12,388 nucleotides of DNA from Brevundimonas vancanneytii (GTDB taxonomy: Bacteria; Pseudomonadota; Alphaproteobacteria; Caulobacterales; Caulobacteraceae): the NCBI GenBank assembly GCA_945874855.1, contig CAMCIP010000051.1:1-12388 (forward strand). Reading direction: 5' to 3'. Within the stretch, counting starts at the first letter, position 1, and each line of letters opens with the position of its first letter. Below the pieces are notes generated by a model. The model had not been told where the DNA came from, ran no database searches, and saw only the letters and a program-made list of their open reading frames with translations. The translations under genes and the position numbers were made by a program. Positions 1 to 5,414 of the stretch are shown one piece after another.

Positions 1-129
1 CGCAAGGTGGCCGAGTGGCGGCAGGCGCAGCGGGAAGCGACCACGCGGGAGCGGCGACCGGACCTCTGGGCGGCGCATCCCGCCAACTTACAGGCAAAGA
101 GCGCAAAAGCTCACGGAGACGAGACATGA
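1..129 (+). CDS. trmD: tRNA (guanine-N1)-methyltransferase, C-terminal tail only (5' end outside window)
   Basis: Frame 1 is open from the first base to a TGA at 127-129, giving 42 codons. The tail contains WRQAQREATTRERRPDLW, which resembles the end of bacterial TrmD (a basic helix followed by RRPDL). TrmD methylates G37 of tRNAs as a dimer with a trefoil-knot SAM site; none of that catalytic part lies in the window. The gene directly downstream is rplS, and rimM-trmD-rplS is a classic bacterial gene order, which supports the call. The stop overlaps the rplS start as ATGA (126-129), so the two are probably translationally coupled. After RRPDLW there are about 17 further residues ending in HGDET, so the C-terminus is somewhat extended. 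The call rests on a short stretch plus context. Confidence 0.8.
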   Translation, partial: RKVAEWRQAQREATTRERRPDLWAAHPANLQAKSAKAHGDET

Positions 130-551
130 ACATCCTTCAGCAACTGGCCGCCGAAGAGAAGGCCCGCGTCCTGGGCGACCGCAAGATCCCGGACTTCCAG
201 CCCGGCGACACCCTGCGCGTCATGGTCAAGATCAAGGAAGGCGAGCGCGAGCGCATCCAGGCGTTCGAGGGCGTCTGCATCGCGCGCGACGGCGGCGGCG
301 TGAACGAGACCTTCACGGTCCGCAAGATTTCCTTCGGTGAGGGCGTGGAGCGGAAATTCCCCATCCTGTCGCCGAACATCGACGCCATCGAGGTCAAGCG
401 CCGCGGCGTGGTGCGGCGCGCCAAGCTGTATTACCTGCGCGATCGTCGCGGCAAGTCAGCCCGGATCGCCGAGCGCCAGACGGTGCGCAAGGGCGTGGAA
501 GTGCCCAGCGAAGGCGCCGCCGACGCCGGCCCGGCCGACACCGAAGCCTGA
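126..551 (+). CDS. rplS: 50S ribosomal protein L19
   Basis: This gene encodes a 141-residue L19, a large-subunit protein at the 30S-50S interface. The L19 core is clear: an N-terminal helix beginning MNILQQLAAEEK, then FQPGDTLRVMVKIKEGERERIQAFEGVCIAR split over residues about 20-52, the ERKFPILSPNI segment and the VVRRAKLYYLRDRRGKSARI block near residues 96-115. The family is usually about 115-130 residues; the excess here is an acidic, Ala-rich C-terminal tail (EGAADAGPADTEA) of the kind seen in alphaproteobacteria. An upstream in-frame start at 15 is rejected because it would add 37 residues that are a shadow of the trmD tail. ATG 126 has GGAG at 115-118, seven bases upstream, and overlaps the trmD stop as ATGA, which indicates co-transcription and coupled translation. 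Confidence 0.97.
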   Translation: MNILQQLAAEEKARVLGDRKIPDFQPGDTLRVMVKIKEGERERIQAFEGVCIARDGGGVNETFTVRKISFGEGVERKFPILSPNIDAIEVKRRGVVRRAKLYYLRDRRGKSARIAERQTVRKGVEVPSEGAADAGPADTEA

Positions 552-560
552 ACCCGCGAA

Positions 561-590
561 CGCCTCTCCGCCCGCAAGGGCCGGGAGGCG
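561..590 (+). terminator. Hairpin after rplS, likely transcription terminator
   Basis: Ten bases after the rplS stop, two 13-base arms (561-573 and 578-590) pair around a GCAA (GNRA) tetraloop at 574-577. The stem has one G-T wobble and one C-C mismatch. There is no strong T run after the stem, so it may be a rho-assisted or weak intrinsic terminator. Its place at the end of the trmD-rplS unit supports the role. Confidence 0.55.
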
Positions 591-634
591 TCGCGACCGG
601 CCGTCCTCTCGCAGCGCGGGCGTCCACGTCCTTT

Positions 635-649
635 CGACCCGCGGGGTCG
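635..649. repeat. Perfect short inverted repeat in the rplS-776 gene spacer
   Basis: CGACCC (635-640) and GGGTCG (644-649) form a perfect six-base-pair stem around GCG. It sits in the middle of the 224-base spacer after rplS. No T run follows on either strand. It may be a secondary terminator hairpin or only a by-product of high GC content. Confidence 0.3.
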
Positions 650-714
650 TGGCCCGGCCCTGCCGGGGCGCAAGGGGCGCGCCTGACTGAACATGACATC
701 TCGCGCGAACGGGA

Positions 715-742
715 TTGCCCCTTTGCGGGCTGACGCTAGGGT
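715..742 (+). promoter_or_regulatory. Candidate housekeeping promoter for the exported protein at 776
   Basis: TTGCCCC (715-721) and GCTAGGGT (735-742) are separated by 13 bases. This fits the Caulobacter sigma-73 pattern TTGACGS-N10-14-GCTANAWC in spacing, with partial matches in both boxes. Transcription would start near 748, leaving a leader of about 28 bases that carries GGAG (764-767) before ATG 776. This is a sequence-only prediction. Confidence 0.35.
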
Positions 743-775
743 GCGGTCACGCCCTCACGTTCCGGAGACCCGTCG

Positions 776-1255
776 ATGCGCCTGATGTCCGCCCTTCTGC
801 TGGGCTGTGCCCTGGCCCTGCCCGCCGCCGCCGTCCAGGCCCAGGACGCCCCGCCCAACGTCGGCCCCTACATCATCATGGACGCCTCGACCGACAATCT
901 GGTCCTGGCCGCCTCCGGCACCCGCAACCGCAGCGGTGCCCAGGCCAGCATCACCGTCTCGGTGATCGCCGCGGCCGCGACCCGGGAAGCGGGCATCGCG
1001 CGACTGGACATGGGCTATCTGTTTGACTGCACCAACAGCCGGTTCAAGACCCCGGCGGCGGCGGCCTATGACCTTTCGGGTGGCTTTATGGGCGCCATCG
1101 ACGACGACGCCGACTGGGAGGCCGTCAACCCCGAGGCCCCCTCCGCCGCCATCCAGCGGCTGGCCTGCGACAACACCGTGGACGAGGGCATCGAGCCCCT
1201 GGAAGACCTGGACGCCATCAGCGCGGTCTACCAGGAGTGGGTCCTGACCCAGTAA
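776..1255 (+). CDS. Small exported protein, surface-adhesin-E-like (tentative)
   Basis: This gene encodes 159 residues. A signal peptide spans residues 1-22, with hydrophobic core MSALLLGCALALPAAA and a likely cut after AVQA. The mature part has an early strand region (YIIMDASTDNLVL, about 32-44), a long Ala-rich strand (about 57-69), two cysteines (FDC at 85 and LAC at 121) and the pattern DADWEAV-P between them. A Cys after an aromatic-rich strand, then W--V-P and a second Cys near the end, recalls the surface-adhesin E fold (PF16747), but I assign this only by pattern. The two cysteines could form a periplasmic disulfide. GGAG at 764-767 supports ATG 776. It is probably monocistronic: rplS ends 224 bases upstream with a hairpin between, and kynA converges 21 bases downstream. 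The true function is unknown. Confidence 0.8.
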   Translation: MRLMSALLLGCALALPAAAVQAQDAPPNVGPYIIMDASTDNLVLAASGTRNRSGAQASITVSVIAAAATREAGIARLDMGYLFDCTNSRFKTPAAAAYDLSGGFMGAIDDDADWEAVNPEAPSAAIQRLACDNTVDEGIEPLEDLDAISAVYQEWVLTQ

Positions 1256-1263
1256 GGTCCCGG

Positions 1264-1294
1264 CTGCGGACCGGCCCTACAGGCGGGTCCGCAG
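1264..1294. terminator. Hairpin between convergent genes, possible bidirectional terminator
   Basis: CTGCGGACC (1264-1272) and GGTCCGCAG (1286-1294) are perfect nine-base complements. Inside them, three more pairs form after one mismatch, around a five-base loop (1277-1281) that holds the kynA stop codon (CTA on the + strand, 1277-1279). The hairpin lies at the meeting point of the gene at 776-1255 and kynA and includes the last kynA codons. There are no T runs, so efficiency is uncertain. Confidence 0.45.
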
Positions 1295-2074
1295 CGACCA
1301 CAGCTCCGGGAAGCAGCGGCGCGACAGGGTGCCGGTCAGATAGGCCACGCCCGCCGTGCCGCCCGTGCCCATGCGGCGGCCGATGATCCGCTCGACCGTG
1401 ATGACGTGCTTGTGCCGCCAGGTCAGGAGCGCATCGTCGAGGTCGACCAGCTTTTCCGCCAGCTGGTAAAGTTCCCACCACCGGCGCGGGTCGCGATAGA
1501 CTTCCAGCCAGGCCGCCTCCACGCCCGGATCGGCGACATAGGGTTGCGACACGTCGCGATCCAGCACGGCCTGCGGCACCGCCAGGCCCGCGGCCGCCAG
1601 CCGGGCGAGGGCGTCGTCATACAGGCTGGGGGCCTCGATCGCGGCCTTGAGGGCGTCATGCGCATGGGGCCGGTCCAGGTGATGGCGCAGGAAGGCGGAG
1701 TCCTTCAGCCCGAGCATGGCCTCGAACCGCCGGAACTGGTCGCTCTGGAAGCCCGAGGACGAGCCCAGCACGTCGCGGAACCGCAGATAGTCGGCCGGCG
1801 TCATGGTGGCGAGCACGTCCCAGCTCTGGGTCATGACGGCCTGGATGCGGCTGACCCGCGCCAGGCTCTTGTAGGCCGGGACCAGATCGCCGCCGCGGAC
1901 CAGGCTCTGGGCCAGGGCCACCTCGTGGATCATCTGTTTGAGCCACAGTTCCTTGGTCTGGTGGATGACCACGAACAGCATTTCGTCGTGCTGGTCGGAG
2001 TGCGGCCGCTGGGCGTCAAGCAGGTCGTCCAGCGCCAGATAGCCGGCATAGGTGATGTGTCTGGCGTCAGTCAT
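1277..2074 (-). CDS. kynA: Tryptophan 2,3-dioxygenase (heme enzyme, first step of kynurenine pathway)
   Basis: This gene encodes a 265-residue cytosolic TDO that oxidises L-tryptophan to N-formylkynurenine. Family hallmarks are present: ITYAGYLALDDLL at the N-terminus, FVVIHQTKELWLKQ (F35 and H39, the distal-pocket pair), YLRFRDVLGSSSGFQS (Y96 and R100, substrate carboxylate contact), and HKHVITVERIIG followed by GTGGTAGVAYL. H223 should be the proximal heme ligand and T237 the conserved Thr, 14 residues apart as in the Xanthomonas enzyme. Length is typical for bacterial TDO. ATG 2074 is preferred over an in-frame ATG at 2110, because AGAAGG lies six bases upstream and the extra 12 residues have no family support. 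It follows corA by 47 bases, a spacer with a six-pair GCGCCG/CGGCGC hairpin (2094-2108). The later pathway genes (kynB, kynU) are not in the window. Confidence 0.96.
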   Translation of the reverse strand: MTDARHITYAGYLALDDLLDAQRPHSDQHDEMLFVVIHQTKELWLKQMIHEVALAQSLVRGGDLVPAYKSLARVSRIQAVMTQSWDVLATMTPADYLRFRDVLGSSSGFQSDQFRRFEAMLGLKDSAFLRHHLDRPHAHDALKAAIEAPSLYDDALARLAAAGLAVPQAVLDRDVSQPYVADPGVEAAWLEVYRDPRRWWELYQLAEKLVDLDDALLTWRHKHVITVERIIGRRMGTGGTAGVAYLTGTLSRRCFPELWSLRTRL

Positions 2075-2121
2075 GGCCGCCCTTCTCGCGCCCGCGCCGG
2101 ATCGGCGCAAGCGGCGCGACG

Positions 2122-3087
2122 TCAGAGCCAGCCGCGCCGCTTGAACCAGGCCAGGGGCGCCACCGCCGAAATTCCCATGGCCACGAGCGCCGCCGGATAG
2201 GCCCAGGGCTGGGCCAGCTCGGGCATGTGGTCGAAATTCATGCCGTAGATCGAGGCGATCAGCGTCGGCGGCAGGAAGGCCACGGCGGCCACCGAGAAGA
2301 TCTTGATGATCGACGACTGCTGGATGCTGATCAGGCCCAGGGCCGCGTTCAGCTGGAAATCGATCGAGGCGGCCACGGCGTGGTTGTGGTCGGTCAGGCT
2401 GCGGGCGTCGCGGACCAGCGATCGCAGGTGTTCGCGGGCCTCGGCGTCGGTCTCGATCCGCTCGTCCAGACCCAGGAAGACAAAGGCGCGGCTGAGCCCC
2501 GCCAGACTCTGTTCGAGCCGGGCATTGGCCAGGCGGGCGCGCCCCAGCCGGTTGATGAAGGGCTCGAAGCTGGCGGCGCGGCTGCGGTCGGCGAAGATGC
2601 TCTGGCCCAGACCTTCGACCCGGGCGACGCTTCGGGACAGGACGTCGGAGGTGCGGTCGATGACCATTTCGAACAGGTGCAGGGCCAGGGCCGGCGCCGT
2701 GGCGCAGAGCCGGTCCTCGCGCGCCAGGGCGGTGTCCATCATGGCAAAGGGCCGCGGGTCGAAATAGCGGATGGTGACCAGGGGGCCGGGGCTGACCACG
2801 AAGGTCACCGGATCCAGCACCGGCGTCTCCTCATCGCCGCGATGCAGCAGATCGACGGTCACATAGGTGGCGCCGTCCTCGCGATACAGGCGGCTGGAGG
2901 CCTCCAGCTCGGCCATCTCCTCGCGGGTGGGCAGGGCCAGACCGGCCAGGGCCGCCTCGATGGACAGCTCTTCCTCGCGGGTCGGGGAGACGAGGTCGAC
3001 CCACAGGACGTCGGCGTCGACGATCGGGGTCTCGGCCGGATCCAGCGTGCGACAGCCGCGCTCGCCGCGCCGATGAATCCGGATCAT
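2122..3087 (-). CDS. corA: CorA-family divalent metal transporter
   Basis: This gene encodes a 321-residue inner-membrane channel protein, probably for Mg2+ (other divalent cations are possible). The layout is that of CorA. An alpha/beta cytosolic domain fills residues about 1-125 (LWVDLVSPTREEE near 28-40, TFVVSPGPLVTIRYF near 95-109). A long helical stalk follows to about 255. Helix one of the membrane part is about 260-280 and ends in YGMNF (G282-M283-N284, the signature selectivity motif). A second helix at about 295-315 is followed by basic WFKRRGWL. The periplasmic loop is FDHMPELAQPW, where standard CorA has GMNF--MPEL. The start ATG (3087) lies only 4 bases after the TGA of the upstream CHAP gene and has no strong ribosome binding site, so translation is probably coupled. 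kynA is downstream. Confidence 0.93.
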   Translation of the reverse strand: MIRIHRRGERGCRTLDPAETPIVDADVLWVDLVSPTREEELSIEAALAGLALPTREEMAELEASSRLYREDGATYVTVDLLHRGDEETPVLDPVTFVVSPGPLVTIRYFDPRPFAMMDTALAREDRLCATAPALALHLFEMVIDRTSDVLSRSVARVEGLGQSIFADRSRAASFEPFINRLGRARLANARLEQSLAGLSRAFVFLGLDERIETDAEAREHLRSLVRDARSLTDHNHAVAASIDFQLNAALGLISIQQSSIIKIFSVAAVAFLPPTLIASIYGMNFDHMPELAQPWAYPAALVAMGISAVAPLAWFKRRGWL

Positions 3088-3091
3088 GAGG

Positions 3092-3607
3092 TCAGGGCTG
3101 CCCGCCGGTCACGCGCACGGAGGCGTTCAGCGTCGGCTCGCCCAGCCGCTCGGCATAGATGAAGCCATAGGTCGGATAGACGGTCGAGCCCAGGTCCTGG
3201 ATCGGGGCGTACCAGACCTTGACCGCGCTCCAGTCATTGCCGGGCGAGACGTCGGCCACGGTGACGTTTTCCTCGATCTTGCCGCGGCTGCCGCCCCAGT
3301 TGGCGTGGGTGATGCGGATCACGCGATCGGTCAGGCGCTCGGACACCACGGCGACATGGCCGCGCGTCATGCGACCGGTCGGCCGGAATACCAGGACGGC
3401 GCCGACCTCGGGCGCGCCGCCGGTGCGCCAGGCACCCTGGGCGCTCTGCCACCAGGTCCAGGCGTCGCCGCGAATCTCAATGCCGGAGGTCAGCCGGGCG
3501 AAGGTCACGCATTGCCAGTACAGCTCTTTGGCGGTGGCCGGGACGGAGACCATGGCGGTCAGGCCAAGGGTCGCGGCAACCAAACCTGCGGTGAGCCGTT
3601 TCAGCAT
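3092..3607 (-). CDS. Secreted CHAP-domain amidase/peptidase (peptidoglycan hydrolase)
   Basis: This gene encodes 171 residues. A signal peptide (MLKRLTAGLVAATLGLTAMV, cut probably after ATA at 26) is followed at once by a compact CHAP domain with no other domain. The catalytic residues are visible: Cys33 in WQCVTFAR, His84 in RGHVAVVS and Asn103 in HANWGG, the usual Cys-His-polar triad of NlpC/P60-like enzymes that cut peptide or amide bonds in peptidoglycan. The C-terminus (NDWSAVKVWYAP and YPTYGFIYA) is shared by a widespread short alphaproteobacterial CHAP family. The reading frame is open upstream to 4825, but that part is a shadow of the acyltransferase. ATG 3607 has GGAG eight bases upstream (3616-3619) and starts the signal peptide. 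It lies 47 bases after the acyltransferase stop and 4 bases before corA. Confidence 0.92.
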   Translation of the reverse strand: MLKRLTAGLVAATLGLTAMVSVPATAKELYWQCVTFARLTSGIEIRGDAWTWWQSAQGAWRTGGAPEVGAVLVFRPTGRMTRGHVAVVSERLTDRVIRITHANWGGSRGKIEENVTVADVSPGNDWSAVKVWYAPIQDLGSTVYPTYGFIYAERLGEPTLNASVRVTGGQP

Positions 3608-3654
3608 GCGTCGCGCTCCGTTGCCGTTTCGCCGATCACGGGAGATAGCCGACT

Positions 3655-4809
3655 TCAGCCCGCCTGGGGAACCCTGGGGGGCGATTTTTCGTGCGGCGCT
3701 TTCGCGCGGGCGGCGACTGTGCGCCGGTCCGCCAGCCGCCGCAGCCAGGTGCGGGCAGGCTTTTCGATCAGGTGATGGGCCACCGCCGCGACCACGACGG
3801 CCCCGACCACGACGGCCAGCCAGACCGGCAGGGCCAGCTTCTTGTCCTCGGCGCCGGTGAAGCGCGCGGCCAGATTCACGGCCACCAGGGTCCAGGGGAC
3901 GAGCACCATGTAGAGGGCGTAGGAAATCTCGCCCAGCCAGACGGCGAGGCGCGACGCCAGAACGCCGGCGCGGGCATTGTCCAGCGAGCCGAGCGCCAGG
4001 ATCAGCGCCCCGCCCAGCAGCACGATCGCCCCGTCCCAGGCCTGGACCGAGGCCGTCAGCACGATCAGCACGCCGGCCAGCGCCGCCAGAAGGCCGGGCC
4101 GCTGCACGCCGCCGCGGCGATGGACCAGATACAGGGCGCAGCCCAGCACGAAGCAGGGCACGATGCGCAGGGCGCCCCAGCGGATCGTGGCCTCGGTCAG
4201 GGGGAAGCCCGCGAGGGCCTGAAACCCGGCATAGAGGGCCATCAGGAAGGCGGCCGCCCCGGCCACGGCGGCCCAGGGCCGGTCGCGCAGGGCCCAGGCG
4301 GCGGTGCCGAACAGGGGAAAGGCCAGATAGGCGAACCACTCCGCCGAGATCGACCAGGACGGATGGTTGAAGGCGGCCTGGGGAGCCAGACCCCAGGCGT
4401 GCAGCATCAGCAGATTGGCCGGCAGGGAGGCCCAGTCGACGACCCGCGCCTCCATGACGATGCCGGCCGCGCCCGCGGCCACGGCCAGGGCGATGACGCC
4501 CACAAGCGTGGCCAGGTGCAGGGGATAGACCCGGGCGAGGCGCGCCCACAGGAAGCTGCCATAGCCGAAGCGTCGGGTGCCGACCGCCTCCAGATAGACG
4601 TGGCACAGGATGAAGCCGGACAGGACGAAGAACAGCTCCACGCCCAGATAGCCCTTGGCCGCCAGATGGGGCGTGAAGCCCACGTCCAGGTGGGGCCAGC
4701 AGGCATAGAGCACGACCCAGGCCGCCGCCACGAAGCGGAGCGCCGTCAGCGGGCGCAGGTCGGCGGGGGCGTGCGGAGTGGCCGCATCGGGCAGGACGGG
4801 GGCTGTCAT
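3655..4809 (-). CDS. Membrane acyltransferase, OafA/YrhL type (acyltransferase family 3)
   Basis: This gene encodes a 384-residue polytopic inner-membrane protein with about ten hydrophobic helices. Acyltransferase-3 marks are LTALRFVAAAWVVLYACW (21-38), the GVELFFVLSGFIL helix (56-68), LARVYPLHL (91-99, the Arg-x-x-Pro motif), FNHPSWSISAEWFAYLAFPLF near 147-167 and a final helix reaching HHLIEKPARTWL. Members transfer acyl groups to O-antigens, glucans, peptidoglycan or small molecules; the substrate here cannot be read. Oddity: the family usually has a His at the end of the first helix (VV-YH), which is thought to be catalytic, but here that site is Ala36; the nearest His is H40 in WPH. ATG 4809 has only a weak ribosome binding site. 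It lies 57 bases after the lipoprotein gene and 47 before the CHAP gene. Confidence 0.9.
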   Translation of the reverse strand: MTAPVLPDAATPHAPADLRPLTALRFVAAAWVVLYACWPHLDVGFTPHLAAKGYLGVELFFVLSGFILCHVYLEAVGTRRFGYGSFLWARLARVYPLHLATLVGVIALAVAAGAAGIVMEARVVDWASLPANLLMLHAWGLAPQAAFNHPSWSISAEWFAYLAFPLFGTAAWALRDRPWAAVAGAAAFLMALYAGFQALAGFPLTEATIRWGALRIVPCFVLGCALYLVHRRGGVQRPGLLAALAGVLIVLTASVQAWDGAIVLLGGALILALGSLDNARAGVLASRLAVWLGEISYALYMVLVPWTLVAVNLAARFTGAEDKKLALPVWLAVVVGAVVVAAVAHHLIEKPARTWLRRLADRRTVAARAKAPHEKSPPRVPQAG

Positions 4810-4866
4810 CGCGCCAGGATGGCACGGGACGCTTGGAGAACCGTTAAGGCCGGCCTTGCGCGAGAC

Positions 4867-5331
4867 TCAGGCTCCGGCAGGCTCCGTCACCGGGCCGGAT
4901 TCGCCCGCGCTCATGATGGCGGCCACCGAGGCGGCGCAGCCGGTCAGGGTCTCCTCGCCGATGCGCACCCGCGCGGTGAGGGGATACAGCCGGTCGCTCA
5001 TGCCGTCCGAACAGTCGGTGTCGATCAGGGTGATCTCGAGGGTCCGGCCCTTGTCCGTCTCGCCGGAGATGACCGCCATGGTGCCGACCAGCTCGACCTC
5101 GCCCCGGGGCGCCACTTCGCGGGGGCGGTCGACGCCTTCATAGACCAGTCCCTCCGCGCTGAGGGTCACGCCCCAGAAGGGCTCGGTACCCAGGGCCCGC
5201 ACCGGCTGGCCCAGATCGACGCCGCCCAGCACCACGGCAGGCGCGGGCGCCGGGGCCGGATCCGCCGGCGCAGCCGCCTCGCCGCAGGCGGTCAGCACCA
5301 GGGCGGAGAGGAGGACCAGGGGCAGGCGCAT
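4867..5331 (-). CDS. Lipoprotein, COG3650-like
   Basis: This gene encodes 154 residues. The start MRLPLVLLSALVLTAC is a lipoprotein signal with lipobox LTAC (lipidated Cys16), followed by a flexible Ala-Pro linker (21-32) and one globular domain. That domain has ALGTEPFWGVTL (46-57) and a C-terminal CSDGMSDRLYPLTARV block (107-122), then LTGCA with Cys132. The pairing of GTEPFW with C-DGMS and GCA is what I recall for the uncharacterised COG3650 group, sometimes found beside META/HslJ domains. Cys107 and Cys132 may form a disulfide. The residue after Cys is Gly, so outer-membrane sorting is likely. ATG 5331 has GGAG seven bases upstream (5339-5342). It is the first gene of the minus-strand run that ends with kynA. 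The function is unknown. Confidence 0.85.
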   Translation of the reverse strand: MRLPLVLLSALVLTACGEAAAPADPAPAPAPAVVLGGVDLGQPVRALGTEPFWGVTLSAEGLVYEGVDRPREVAPRGEVELVGTMAVISGETDKGRTLEITLIDTDCSDGMSDRLYPLTARVRIGEETLTGCAASVAAIMSAGESGPVTEPAGA

Positions 5332-5357
5332 GCGAAGGCTCCGGACTGACGAAGGGC

Positions 5358-5386
5358 ATGGAGCGCGGGCGCGACGGGGAGGTCAA
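5358..5386 (-). promoter_or_regulatory. Candidate promoter for the lipoprotein-to-kynA gene run
   Basis: On the minus strand TTGACC (5386-5381) is followed after 17 bases by CTCCAT (5363-5358). Read as GCTCCATG, the -10 box shares GCT and AT with the Caulobacter GCTANAWC box. It would start transcription about 20 bases before the lipoprotein ATG. The -35 is a near-perfect match and the -10 is weak. It is the only candidate I see in the 83-base divergent spacer for this direction. Confidence 0.35.
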
Positions 5387-5414
5387 GGGCGCGCAGGTGC
5401 GATAGCCTGCCGGA

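Noticed and set aside
15..125. A longer L19 starting at ATG 15.
   Set aside because: The added residues are a shadow of the trmD tail in another frame; ATG 126 begins the standard L19 N-terminus and has a GGAG site.
3092..4825. A single 577-codon minus-strand frame that might be an acyltransferase-CHAP fusion.
   Set aside because: The first 400 codons are an out-of-frame reading of the acyltransferase gene. The CHAP gene has its own start, ribosome site and signal peptide at 3607.
3691..5349. A 552-codon + strand frame across the acyltransferase and lipoprotein genes.
   Set aside because: It is low-complexity (Gly, Gln, Arg, His) and antisense to two well-supported genes, with no signal, domain or ribosome site.
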